From positions 1 through 48,715 of the forward strand of contig PMMM01000040.1 in assembly GCA_003162245.1 (NCBI GenBank): a stretch of DNA of 48,715 nucleotides, given 5' to 3'. Within the stretch, counting starts at the first letter, position 1, and each line of letters starts with the position of its first letter. A program made the translations under genes and the position numbers. Source of the stretch: Phycisphaerales bacterium. GTDB lineage: Bacteria; Planctomycetota; Phycisphaerae; UBA1845; Fen-1342. Positions 35,501 to 42,608 of this stretch are shown piece by piece. The notes below the pieces were generated by a model, which saw nothing but the letters and a program-made list of their open reading frames with translations, was not told where the DNA came from and made no database searches.

Positions 35501-35608
35501 CCCGTCTGGTTCCGCAACATCCGGCTGAAGTCGCTCGACGCGGCCGGCACGCCGGGTGGGACCGCACCGCCTGGAGATTCGCGTGCGGCGGTTGAAAGCC
35601 CGAACTAG
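29537..35608 (+). CDS. Giant membrane Ser/Thr kinase fused to TPR, barrel-like, beta-helix and DUF1080 domains
   Basis: A 2023-aa protein; GTG 29537 with GGGGAGAAG upstream. Cytoplasmic part: a Hanks-type kinase (about 121-375) with GKGGMG glycine loop, invariant Lys in VALKRI, HRDIKPGN (242-249) and DFG (262-264), hence catalytically complete; then TPR-like helices (about 380-620). A membrane helix is at about 634-657. The exported part holds, in order, a TIM-barrel-like segment (about 710-960), a second segment resembling glycoside-hydrolase barrels (about 985-1340), a right-handed beta-helix with repeated NCTF...GNSA and GGGL motifs (about 1376-1790), and a C-terminal DUF1080/3-keto-disaccharide-hydrolase-like domain (about 1812-2000, ALFNGKDLTGW ... 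GNSGVFLR). A likely sensor kinase that reads a polysaccharide or cell-surface ligand; partner of the ECF sigma factor two genes upstream. No frameshift was seen. Confidence 0.85.
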   Translation: MTESERAERLKRIQRVLDECLRRRAAGEALPDETVIHAHRDLLPELRERLTSLRLIEQAGRRADDSATELSPTATLEPETADLSDLTEDATIAHVGASLLDALGRRMVAEPGEELTDLARYEILEPLGKGGMGIVVKARDRRLGRIVALKRIGRHLSGSGRELERFLAEARAVAALNHYNIVQIYDVDQDADGYFISMEYVEGEDLRTKIARDGKLDPERAVELARQVCNALSYAHERGIIHRDIKPGNILISARGTPKLVDFGLARIAEGQDLTQTGAIMGTTSYASPEQLRDSKNVDHRTDIYSLGATLYEMLTGLSPRVIQDSKLPEALRAYVLKAVEHDREQRFSTADALAEALAEAKVGDADHLVRRADHCYRDGDLEGALERYERVIRLDPDHIHARERIGAIQSKIAGIRRDRRQANDAAGQSQWETAVAAWQRVLQSAPGDTEARQQLAKAEAEIRNAKLAAALDQARRGLNGGAWLAADEQCRAALELDPSNPEAAGIRRAVRVARVHAARDRLRTGLRAFQDKDYAGAIDLLREALELVPEDHAERAKVVQSLDLAEALAAIAEADRAIAQGEMPAAAQLLDEVQAKAGKYENLLDRIQKRRAKIAQKQLAAQTLARRRRLYRTAGIVGGAVCVIAMVAVAAVWLRPVKPAAVPAVPVPQTQPASVGTPPAPTAGAAPGAGAPVARPTKTTGPTKLATLPAGLAGSPCRWLGYAVRQDDPSLVPAIAAYTNFMFVWGFPDTGPQLVEAARAAGLPVVLGFSSSQRDGIEKRLTPLLQQYRDVIAAVCWSHAYIDGYPPQAVAEFGDWLKGAFPGVQYWCAFVERPRGQPETQPVPAVVDVLVVTVWSDHTPKMVRAKCDKNLPDWLAKASGRPVLLSWMSWTDTPPGLVPGCTPGTLRTCAEMAQQYGLAGLMFYAYGDRTGLRGIETNPALVAEVQDIARQWGFARQELQEKTTVTRGEEPAGQRGTLQRAAPPPTVKVDGQPFFVIGARQAEPADFAELAAAGFNTVSYAYREAARQYLDAAQHEGLHAVVYAGRPLGQSCDWQACERDVRDLRDHPALLAWGLPVCPVWTKRDLGEMQVAAATLRRADDVHPRWLLETPVLENWQRFVPFAGLGDIIAIEPHPYWSDGFCAKGLNLRDPILAVPHWTEEARALGAGKPTWVLLQGHIGNGMRPTRAQFRATAYLAVNHGAGAVEVDGYKRRLWEEDGMPNTPGLGDPLLIDLRQEAARVAGELKQLAPAILAGPVLDAVTIEGEGGNVDLRCFAQGDRLYAIAVNASGQNLSPTLVVRPTLKPAVQLLGESRTLSCAGGRLGDSFAPYDTHVYIMDLAGDGPTRAEPPPPVPPTDVVRKEPPRPPATPREPAASNVRYVNPRAKGQGSGASWANAYTKLQDALAAANAGDEIWVVAGTYKPAGPGGDRSATFQLKSGVGVYGGFAGREKQRDERDPNKNVTILSGDLNGDDGPDFAKNAENSFHVVTGSNVDQTAILDGFTVTAGNADGPAPKDSAGDDDGGALFCLAGNPTLANCTFRANSAADSGAGLYTRRAGGLTLTKCTFIGNRAKWGGGFLTAQGTLTTLVSCTFAGNVSTFVGGGGLRSVGGDLSLVNCTFSGNSAAQEGGGLCNPYAGRAMLVNCTFVGNSAPEGRALVCGAGRNPGQAQPNRRGLLVLTNCILWDGGEEIANQGGVVKATFSDIQGGWEGKGNLSVDPLFVDPDGPDKKPGTADDNLRLRAGSPCIDKGNSGAVPPDSAALDLDGKLRVSGNAVDMGAYEFQAGAADSNRAAPDVAQKGAAGAPSRRATNDFQALFNGKDLTGWTCSEGSWAVEAGALRCKGGGYLWTEQAYGDFILEFECRFGPGGNSGVFLRTADIADPVQTGMELQLLDDFGKPADKRGSGAIYDCITPHKNAIKEAGEWNRVRVTCRGRKLEIVLNGEPVVDMNLDQWTVAGKNPDGSPNRFKTAYKNMPRTGYIGLQEGGTPVWFRNIRLKSLDAAGTPGGTAPPGDSRAAVESPN

Positions 35609-35648
35609 ACCTGTCGCCGATAACGAACGCCGCCACCCGGGAGTTACT

Positions 35649-35657
35649 TGGTATAGT
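35649..35657 (+). promoter_or_regulatory. Extended -10 promoter candidate before the dockerin-like gene
   Basis: TGGTATAGT matches the extended -10 pattern TGnTATAAT with one mismatch, and starts about 70 bp before ATG 35729. No convincing -35 was found, which extended -10 promoters do not need. Confidence 0.4.
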
Positions 35658-35728
35658 GTAGGAGAGGATCATCGCGGGCGCGTACGCCCCGCGGTGGCCC
35701 TCGCCCGGTGGCTCGAGGAGGAGATGTC

Positions 35729-37618
35729 ATGTCAGTCCGGCCCCAGATTTCGCTCGTCGCGGCGCTCACGCTACTTGTCGCCGCACAGGCTGCGGCCCAA
35801 TCGGAAGCCGTGCTGTTCGCCGACGACTTCGACGGCGGCAACTCGGGCCAGAACTGGACCGTGCGGAGCTACGGCACGGACTACGTGGCGGACTTTGCGT
35901 TCGACTACAGCACGCGCGGCATTCCGTCGGCGCCGCACAGCATCGGCGGCTCCACCATCGGTCTGCGGATGTTGGCCAATGCGAATGACTCCACCGCCGC
36001 CACCGACGCCGTCAGCGCCTACCCGCTGGCGACCAACTTCACCGGCGACTACTCGCTCAAGTTCGACATGTGGATCAACTACAGCGGCGGCGCCGGCGGC
36101 GGCACCGGCTCGACCCAATTCTCGACCGCCGGCGTCAATCACAGTGGGACGCGCGTCGTCTGGCCCCTCAATGCCGCCAGCGACGGCCTGTGGAACGCCG
36201 TCACCGGCGAAGGCGGCGCCGCGGACGACTACTGCGCCTACAGCGGCCCCACCCTCCTCTCCGTCACCGCCGGCGGCTATGCCGGCTCCAGCCGCAACCA
36301 CACCGGCGGCTACAATTTCTATCAGAACTTATTCCCCGCGCCGCCCTTCGAGACCGTTGGCGCACCCGGCAAGCAGTGGGTCCAGGTCGAAATCCGCGTT
36401 CGCGGCGGCTCGACCGAATGGCGTCTCAATGACCGCTTGATCACGATCCGCGTCGACACGTCGGCCACCTTCGGGAACATCATGCTCGGCCAGGCGGACA
36501 CGTATTCCTCGATCGCCGTTCCGTCCCAGGACACGTTCGTCATCTACGACAACGTCCGCGTCGTTACCCACGACTGCAACGGCAACGACGTGTCCGACGC
36601 CCAGGACATCGCCGCCGGCACGAGCCTCGACTGCAACGCGACCGGCGTGCCCGACGAGTGCGAGACGATCGCGGCCGGCGACTTTGACGGCGATGGCGAC
36701 GTGGACGGTGCCGATCTCCTGTCTTTCAACGTCTGTATGGACGGCCCGGGCCTGACCCCCACGCTTCCCAACCCGAGCTGCGCCGGGGCCTACCTGGCCG
36801 CGCACGATTTCACCTGCGACGGCTTCGTGGACCTCGCCGACGTCGCCTGCCTGCAGTTGCACAGCACGCCCGGGCCGTTCGCCGCCCGCTCCGCATCGGC
36901 CCCGCGCGCCGCCCGCTTCATGGCGGAAGTCGCCAGCCTGACCCTCACCAATCGCGAGACGCGCATCACGCAGGAGGTCCTCGGCGGCAACGTGCCCGGC
37001 TTCCTGCGCACGTTCGTCCCGATCACCGTCACCGCGACGATCGGCGGCACGCCGACCACGGCGACGTACTACGTCGCGCCCGACTACGTCTGCATCGGCC
37101 ACAACGACGACTTCGTCCGCGTCCCGATGACCCCGCTCATTGCCCAGCCAATCGCCGATGCCCTCGGCTGCCTGCTGCCGACGCGGAAGATGGTGAACGA
37201 CATCTGGGTGGCGGCGACGGTCAAGCTGGCCCCCGCCCCGATCAGCCCGACCTACGTCGACATCATGCTCGCCACCACGCACTACCGGCACAACGACATG
37301 GTCGAAGCCCAGCGCCAGGGCTACGCGCTCGGCCCGCTCATCGCCGGCATCAAGAAGGACGTGGTCATCACCCCGCAGCTCTTGACCCACACGAACAGCG
37401 TGGCCATCTATGGCTGGCACTACCAGAACGGCACGCCGATCCAGCCGCTGTACCTGGGGCACGAAAAGTCGTACGTGGACTACAGCCACGGGATTCGACT
37501 GGTTCGGAACCAGATGCTGGTCAACGGGCAGGTGATGTCGGTGGCGGCGGTGCTGGCCGACCCCAGTCTGTGCGTCCTGCTCAGCGACGAAGGCGTCGTG
37601 ACGCAGCCGCACTATTGA
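35729..37618 (+). CDS. Secreted protein with dockerin-like EF-hand pair
   Basis: A 629-aa exported protein. Start ATG 35729 is preceded by GAGGAGGAG and followed by a signal peptide (SLVAALTLLVAAQAAAQ). The first part (about 25-290) is beta-rich with FADDFDGGNSGQNW at its start, a jelly-roll/laminin-G-like appearance seen in many planctomycete secreted proteins. Around residue 290 a TypeI-dockerin-like Cys/Asp region follows: DCNGNDVSDAQDIAAGTS, then DFDGDGDVDGADLLSFNVCM and DFTCDGFVDLADVACLQ, i.e. calcium-binding EF-hand-type loops of a GEP/dockerin kind. The remaining 220 residues are of unknown fold. Function unknown; the calcium loops suggest a surface or extracellular scaffold. It may be transcribed on its own from the promoter at 35649. 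Confidence 0.7.
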   Translation: MSVRPQISLVAALTLLVAAQAAAQSEAVLFADDFDGGNSGQNWTVRSYGTDYVADFAFDYSTRGIPSAPHSIGGSTIGLRMLANANDSTAATDAVSAYPLATNFTGDYSLKFDMWINYSGGAGGGTGSTQFSTAGVNHSGTRVVWPLNAASDGLWNAVTGEGGAADDYCAYSGPTLLSVTAGGYAGSSRNHTGGYNFYQNLFPAPPFETVGAPGKQWVQVEIRVRGGSTEWRLNDRLITIRVDTSATFGNIMLGQADTYSSIAVPSQDTFVIYDNVRVVTHDCNGNDVSDAQDIAAGTSLDCNATGVPDECETIAAGDFDGDGDVDGADLLSFNVCMDGPGLTPTLPNPSCAGAYLAAHDFTCDGFVDLADVACLQLHSTPGPFAARSASAPRAARFMAEVASLTLTNRETRITQEVLGGNVPGFLRTFVPITVTATIGGTPTTATYYVAPDYVCIGHNDDFVRVPMTPLIAQPIADALGCLLPTRKMVNDIWVAATVKLAPAPISPTYVDIMLATTHYRHNDMVEAQRQGYALGPLIAGIKKDVVITPQLLTHTNSVAIYGWHYQNGTPIQPLYLGHEKSYVDYSHGIRLVRNQMLVNGQVMSVAAVLADPSLCVLLSDEGVVTQPHY

Positions 37619-37630
37619 CCGCCGGTCGCC

Positions 37631-38656
37631 TTATAGCGCGGCAGGCTCCGGCTGAATCCACTGCTCGTACGCCGGCGGCCCGAAAAGCTCACCAGCGTGG
37701 CCCTCGTGCGGCGTGCCGAAGGTCAGCGCGTGGATGAACCCATTCTTCTCCACCAGCACCGTGTGCAGAATCTTGTTCTCGGGATTCTCGAACAACTCGA
37801 TATCCAGCCGGCCATTGCACCCCCGCCAGCTCCCGTGCGCCCCCGACGTCTTCTCTTCCAGCGGCAGGTCGCGCCCAAACCGCGCGATCATCTCCTGCGT
37901 CCGGCGATACGTCCCGCCATTCGGCCCGACGACCTTCTTCCCGTCCACCTCGATCTCGCGGTCGTCATACGCAACCACGCCGAAGTAATGCCGCGGCGAG
38001 CGTTGCAGCCAGGCTTCGAGCTTCTCGGCGTGGCGGTCCTTCTCGCTGTAGCTGTAGTTCGCGTCGAGGAAGACGATGCGCTCGATCCAGTCGGGAATTT
38101 GCTCGACCTGGTTGATGAACCCGAAGAGCATGCCGCCGCCGCCGCTGTGCGCGGTCAGCGCCACCGTCGTCGTGTCGGCCGGGAAGTGCTCGCGGATCGA
38201 ATCGACGAGCGCGGCGATGCGCGGGCTGCTGTCTTCGTGCTTACCGCGCCACGCAGGCCAGCTCTTGCCGCCGGCCTCGACGTAGGCGACAACAAGATTC
38301 CGGTCGGTGAGCACTTCGCGTAGCCGCCGCGTCTGTGCCCCGATGTGCTGAATATAGAAGTGCCAATCGCGGTCCGCCGCCTTCTGGCAGCCGATGGTCT
38401 GGGCGATGGTGTTCCCGTTGGGCAGCGCAAAGATCACGAGTTGGACGGGCTTGCTCGAATCGAACGCGCTCGCGGCGGGCGCGTTGATATGCACCGTGAC
38501 CTCCGGCTCGAACGTGTACGTCTTGACCTGCTCCTCGAAGTACGGACTTCGCGTAAAGCCGGCCAACTCCGTCGGGCGCAGCGTCGCGCACCCGCCAGCC
38601 AGCACCACGAGCACCATCACCGTCATTTCGACGTACGCACGTTGCCGCACCAGCAT
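37631..38656 (-). CDS. Alpha/beta-hydrolase-like lipoprotein
   Basis: A 341-aa lipoprotein: GGAGAAAGG precedes ATG 38656, and the signal peptide ends in lipobox LAGGC (Cys23). The mature part resembles alpha/beta hydrolases: a beta strand with VQLVIFALPNGNTIAQTIG, a nucleophile-elbow-like TAHSGGGGML (Ser171; the motif is AHSGG instead of the common GxSxG), and a late FIHALTFGTPHEGH that may hold the catalytic His. LDANYS after strand 6 could offer the acid. The substrate is unknown; an esterase or peptidase acting in the periplasm is plausible. It converges with the dockerin-like gene at only 12 bp, so little room exists for a terminator between them. Confidence 0.65.
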   Translation of the reverse strand: MLVRQRAYVEMTVMVLVVLAGGCATLRPTELAGFTRSPYFEEQVKTYTFEPEVTVHINAPAASAFDSSKPVQLVIFALPNGNTIAQTIGCQKAADRDWHFYIQHIGAQTRRLREVLTDRNLVVAYVEAGGKSWPAWRGKHEDSSPRIAALVDSIREHFPADTTTVALTAHSGGGGMLFGFINQVEQIPDWIERIVFLDANYSYSEKDRHAEKLEAWLQRSPRHYFGVVAYDDREIEVDGKKVVGPNGGTYRRTQEMIARFGRDLPLEEKTSGAHGSWRGCNGRLDIELFENPENKILHTVLVEKNGFIHALTFGTPHEGHAGELFGPPAYEQWIQPEPAAL

Positions 38657-38742
38657 ACCTTTCTCCGTTCGCCTCGTGTTACACCGTGATTCGGCCGTTG
38701 ATCGGGACCACGCCCGCGCGGGCCGCCTCCCGCGTACTCAAT

Positions 38743-39670
38743 CTACTCTTCGATCTGTCGCCCACAATGCGGACAGACTTTGCCCTTCGCCTTCCGCCGC
38801 TGCAGCTCCTCGATGAACCCCGCCCCCAGGATCGCCGTCGGCAGGGCGAACACCCCAATCCCCAGAATCGCGATGATCGCGCCGAGCACCTTGCCGGCCG
38901 GCGTAACCGGGTAGACGTCGCCGTAGCCTACCGTCGTCAGCGTCGTCACACCCCACCACATCGCCGCCGGGATGCTCCCGAACTTGTCTCCCTGCGCGTC
39001 GCGCTCGACCTCGTAGACGAGCGACGCCGCGACCACCAGCAGCACGATCACGGAGAACGCCGTCATCGCCAACTCATGCCGCTTGCGATACAAAACCGCG
39101 CCGATCAATTGCAGCGATTCCGAATAGCGCGCGACCTTGAACAACCGCATCAGCCGCATTAGCCGGATCGCACGCAGCACGCGCAGGTCGAGCCCCGGCA
39201 GCAGCGGCACGTAGAACGGCAGAATCGCCAGCAGGTCGACCACCGGCAGCGGCCGGCCCGCGAACCGTAGCCGCCCGCGCACCGCGCCCCGGTACTCCTC
39301 GCTCGCCGTGCAGGACCATACCCCGCAGCACGTACTCGACCGTAAACACCGCCACGGAGAAGACCTCGAACCAGTAAAACACGTGCCGGGCCGCGGCGTG
39401 GATCTCCCCCACGCTCTCCAGCACCACGGCCGCCACGTTCAAGCCGATGAGCGCGACGAGAAAGATGCTGCAACAGCGCGCCGCCCTGTCGCCTGGGGGC
39501 ATCTCTTCCAGCAGTGTCCTGACGCGCCGGCGAACTGCCAGGTAGCGCCTCCCGGTTGCGCCGGCTTGCGTGGCGGCCCCGCGGACTTCCGCCGGCTCCG
39601 TTGGATACGTCGCCGCGCTGCGGCCCGAGGCGGGCGATCCGTTCATGCGCACGTCGGTCATTTCGCTCAT
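38743..39670 (-). CDS. Voltage-gated K+ channel-like protein, frameshifted
   Basis: Six-helix cation channel of the Kv/KvAP type, reconstructed from two frames. The N-terminal frame (from ATG 39670) gives S1 (FLVALIGLNVAAVVLES) and S2 (EVFSVAVFTVEYVLR). It then runs out of register at a four-C run (39321-39324 on the plus strand). Removing one base gives R-V-W-S-C-T-A-S-E-E-Y and joins the second frame: S3 (VVDLLAILPFYVPLL), the Arg-rich S4 sensor (RVLRAIRLMRLMRLFKVAR), S5, the filter TTVGYGD and S6. A short C-terminal tail ends with CPHCGRQ, a half zinc-ribbon-like motif. As written, the channel would not be made; the break is either a pseudogene mutation or a homopolymer error. The alternative start ATG 39700 is possible. 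Confidence 0.82.
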
Positions 39671-39903
39671 GCTCCCGGGCTTTCGCGGACCTGTCTGCAT
39701 GCTCGCCAGTATACCGCGGTGCGCCGGCACTCCGGCGGGCAACGGGACCTTCAAAACGGACGCGCCGCGATATGGGGGCGTCCCCGCGGCTACGCCTGTG
39801 GTCCAGACGCGCTCAACGTGGAGCGTGCCATACGCTCTGGCGGCCCCGCACCGGTCCGCGTACACTGACCGCACTGAGGGCGGCAGATCGGAAGGGACGA
39901 CCC

Positions 39904-41214
39904 ATGAAACGGAATACGTTGACGGCGGCGTACGTTTCTCTGCTTTGTCTGGTACCCGGCTGCCGCAAGCCGACGCCGGAGTCCGCCGCCAGCCAGCCAG
40001 CACAAGCTGAGACGCGGCCGGCCGTCGCGCCCATCGAGGGGACCGCCTTCTATGACCTGAGCTTCGCGGACGCCTGCACAAAGGCGAAGCACGACGGAAA
40101 GGCCATCATGGTGGACTTCTACACCACCTGGTGCATCCCCTGCAAGAAGCTCGACAAGGAGACCTGGACCGACGCGGCCGTACGCCGCTGGCTGCTCGAG
40201 AAGACGGTCGCGTTGCGCGTCGACGCCGAGAAGCTGAAGGAGCTCGCGCAGCGCTATCGGATTGACGGCTATCCGACGATGGTCTTCATCAAGCCCGAGG
40301 GCACCGAGCTCGGACGCGTCGTCGGCTTCCGCGAGCCGAAGCCGTTCCTGGCCCAGGCCGCCGACGCGCTTGCCGGCCGCAACCCGGCGGATCGACTACA
40401 AGAGGAACTTAAGGAGTCCGGCGAAAACGACCCGATGAAACGCCAGCAGTTGGGCGACGAGCTCGCCCGCCAAGGCAAGCACGCCGAAGCCCTGGAACAG
40501 TATCTTTGGTGCTTCGACCACGGCAACGAACACGGCATGGGCTATTTCGGCGTGCGCCTTTCCTTCCTGCTGAGCTCGATCGCGCAGCTCGGGCAGAAGT
40601 ATCCTCCTGCGCTGACCGCGCTCCGCGAGCGGCGAGACCGTACGGTCGCCGCCGTGCTCGAAGGCAAGGCCGACACTCTGACCGCGCTGGATATCAGCGC
40701 CCTGAACCGCGAGTTGCACGAACCCGAACGCACGCTCGAACTCTATGACCAGCTCGGCCGCGACAAGACCAAGGGCAACGCGCCCCTGCGCACCATGTTG
40801 TTCAATCAGGTCCTCGACGCGCTCATCGCGGCCCAGCGCTATCAGGATGTCGTCGATGGTGCCGGCGACATCACGGCCACCCTGCAGCAGAACATCGCCG
40901 AGCACCGGCTAACAGCCGCCCGGTTCAAAGACCAGACCGACTCGCCGGTGGATTACATGCGCGGCAAGTTGGTGGAAAAGGGCGCGCAGTACTACGAGGC
41001 TCTGCTCGTCGTCAAGCAGGCGAAGTCGGCCGACGAGGTCCGCGATCTCCTCGTGTCCTTCGATGGCAACAGCCACACCTACGTGACCTTGATTCGGCAC
41101 GCAATCCGAGCCGGCGACGCGGCCGCCGCGCGCGACCTGCTCAAGCTCGGGCGCGAGGCTGTCCCCGAGGAGCAGCGCGCGGACATCGAGCAGGCAGCGC
41201 AGCAAATCCCGTAG
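39904..41214 (+). CDS. Thioredoxin-fold lipoprotein
   Basis: A 436-aa envelope protein: AAGGGA before ATG 39904, signal peptide with lipobox LVPGC (Cys20). A thioredoxin-like domain follows (about 50-165): MVDFYTTWCIPCKKLDKETW has the active-site CIPC (Cys77-Cys80), and IDGYPTMVFIKPEG includes the cis-Pro loop. The CxxC with WC before it and KK after it resembles the DsbD C-terminal/thiol-disulfide interchange type. The last 260 residues are helical and TPR-like (LGDELARQGKHAEALEQYLW). Likely a periplasmic thiol reductase or oxidase with a helical interaction tail; the redox partner is not in the window. Longer readings to 39556 pass through the channel gene's opposite strand and are rejected. 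Confidence 0.85.
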   Translation: MKRNTLTAAYVSLLCLVPGCRKPTPESAASQPAQAETRPAVAPIEGTAFYDLSFADACTKAKHDGKAIMVDFYTTWCIPCKKLDKETWTDAAVRRWLLEKTVALRVDAEKLKELAQRYRIDGYPTMVFIKPEGTELGRVVGFREPKPFLAQAADALAGRNPADRLQEELKESGENDPMKRQQLGDELARQGKHAEALEQYLWCFDHGNEHGMGYFGVRLSFLLSSIAQLGQKYPPALTALRERRDRTVAAVLEGKADTLTALDISALNRELHEPERTLELYDQLGRDKTKGNAPLRTMLFNQVLDALIAAQRYQDVVDGAGDITATLQQNIAEHRLTAARFKDQTDSPVDYMRGKLVEKGAQYYEALLVVKQAKSADEVRDLLVSFDGNSHTYVTLIRHAIRAGDAAAARDLLKLGREAVPEEQRADIEQAAQQIP

Positions 41215-41305
41215 ACCGACCGTACGCGCTCCAAACCGGCAGCGCAAGGGCGTCGCAAAGAGGATCGCGCTTGGAGTAGGGCGTGCGTGGTCTTTATGCT
41301 GGTTT

Positions 41306-42445
41306 CTAGATAGCCAAGGTCCGGTCGGAGGCCGCCGCGGACCCGGCGTCCGGTCCAGGGTCGCCCGTCTCCCATGTTGCCGGTCGTGCCGCCCGGCAGA
41401 GGTGGATCAACTCGTAGACCGCGCCGCGCAGTTGAGCCGGCGGAGCGTCGAGCTCGAGCAAAACCTGGAGATGTTCCGCCTCCTCGCTGATTGGGTCGAA
41501 GCCGTAGGAGCCCGCGTCGCCCTGCAGTGTGCGGACGATGCGTTTCACCGCCTCGCTCTCGCCGCGCTCGAAGGCCGCGGAGAGTTGCCGGGCCTGTTGG
41601 CGCAGCCGGCCCACGAACTGGTCGATCAGCGGCGTCAGGGCCACATCGTGGGCGAGCGCGCTGACCACCGGCTCGCTGACGATCGACGCGACGAGGCCGC
41701 GCAGCGTCTCGCGCGTCATGGGCTTCCGCAGATACCCGGTGCAGCCGGCCGCCTCACAACGCGCCCGCAGAGTGGGCCCGGTGTGGACCGCAAGCCCCAC
41801 GATGGGACCGAGGTAGCCGGCACCGCGCAGCTCCTTGGTGACCAGGAACGCATCGAAGTTTGGGCTCTCCAGGTCGAGCAGAATCACGTCGAACTCGTGT
41901 TTCAACGCCTCCGCGGCCGCGTCCAGCGCCGTGGTCACGCCGAGCAGGTCCACGTCGAGCCCCTCGAGGAACCCTGCGACCAACTCATGCCGCCCGGGCG
42001 ACTCGTCCACGAGGAGAATGCGAACGGATTCGGGGCGCGGCACGAACAACGCCACGTTGATCGGCCGGTCGAACCGCACGCCCACCTCGTGCACGGAGCT
42101 GGAGCCCACCAGGTAACGGCAGCGCACGATCCGCCCGGTCACCGTCTCCTCATGCCCGTATGGGCTGGGCAGCGTCAGGCGACACGCCGTCCCCGGCCAC
42201 AGGAATTGCCCCACCAACAGCGCGATCCCCGTCCCGCTCAGGTTGCGGGACACGGCGGCATACGGCACGACGGCGTCGTCGTCCGCAGTCAGGTCGACCG
42301 TCATGCGGCCAACGCGGTACGGCAAGCGCTCCGCTGCCCGGAGGTCGAGGCCGGCCGGATCGCGGATCTGGCGGTCCAGGCGGTCCAGGCAGCGGCTCAC
42401 CGTCAGGTCGTCAACACGCATTCGTCGGGGCGCAGGTTGTTCCAC
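41306..42445 (-). CDS. PilZ - receiver - HPt-like signalling protein
   Basis: A 379-aa cytoplasmic regulator. GTG 42445 has AGGA upstream; an ATG at 42421 is also possible. A PilZ domain (about 38-135) has the c-di-GMP contacts RLPYR (Arg40, Arg44) and NLSGTG (68-73), so binding is plausible. A receiver domain follows (about 142-255: ILLVDES, phosphoacceptor Asp in VILLDLES, and the Lys in RKP), although the usual Thr/Ser after strand 4 seems to be Ala (IVGLAV). The C-terminal part (about 275-365) resembles an HPt helical bundle: KRIVRTLQGDAGSYGF aligns with the HTLKGxAxxxG motif but has Arg305 in place of the phosphorylated His. So it probably senses c-di-GMP and phosphorylation but cannot relay phosphate through this HPt. 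Confidence 0.75.
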   Translation of the reverse strand: MEQPAPRRMRVDDLTVSRCLDRLDRQIRDPAGLDLRAAERLPYRVGRMTVDLTADDDAVVPYAAVSRNLSGTGIALLVGQFLWPGTACRLTLPSPYGHEETVTGRIVRCRYLVGSSSVHEVGVRFDRPINVALFVPRPESVRILLVDESPGRHELVAGFLEGLDVDLLGVTTALDAAAEALKHEFDVILLDLESPNFDAFLVTKELRGAGYLGPIVGLAVHTGPTLRARCEAAGCTGYLRKPMTRETLRGLVASIVSEPVVSALAHDVALTPLIDQFVGRLRQQARQLSAAFERGESEAVKRIVRTLQGDAGSYGFDPISEEAEHLQVLLELDAPPAQLRGAVYELIHLCRAARPATWETGDPGPDAGSAAASDRTLAI

Positions 42446-42608
42446 GTTCGGTTCCTGGCGACGCCGGAGGCGGCGATCGGTACGCCGCGGCGCACCATCC
42501 TCGGCGGCTGGAGTGAATATCGGCCGAACGCGGCGGCGCGTTCGCGAAGCCGGCGTGAAACGCGCGTGCGAACGGACACGTCTGATAAACGCTGACCACG
42601 CCGAGCGA

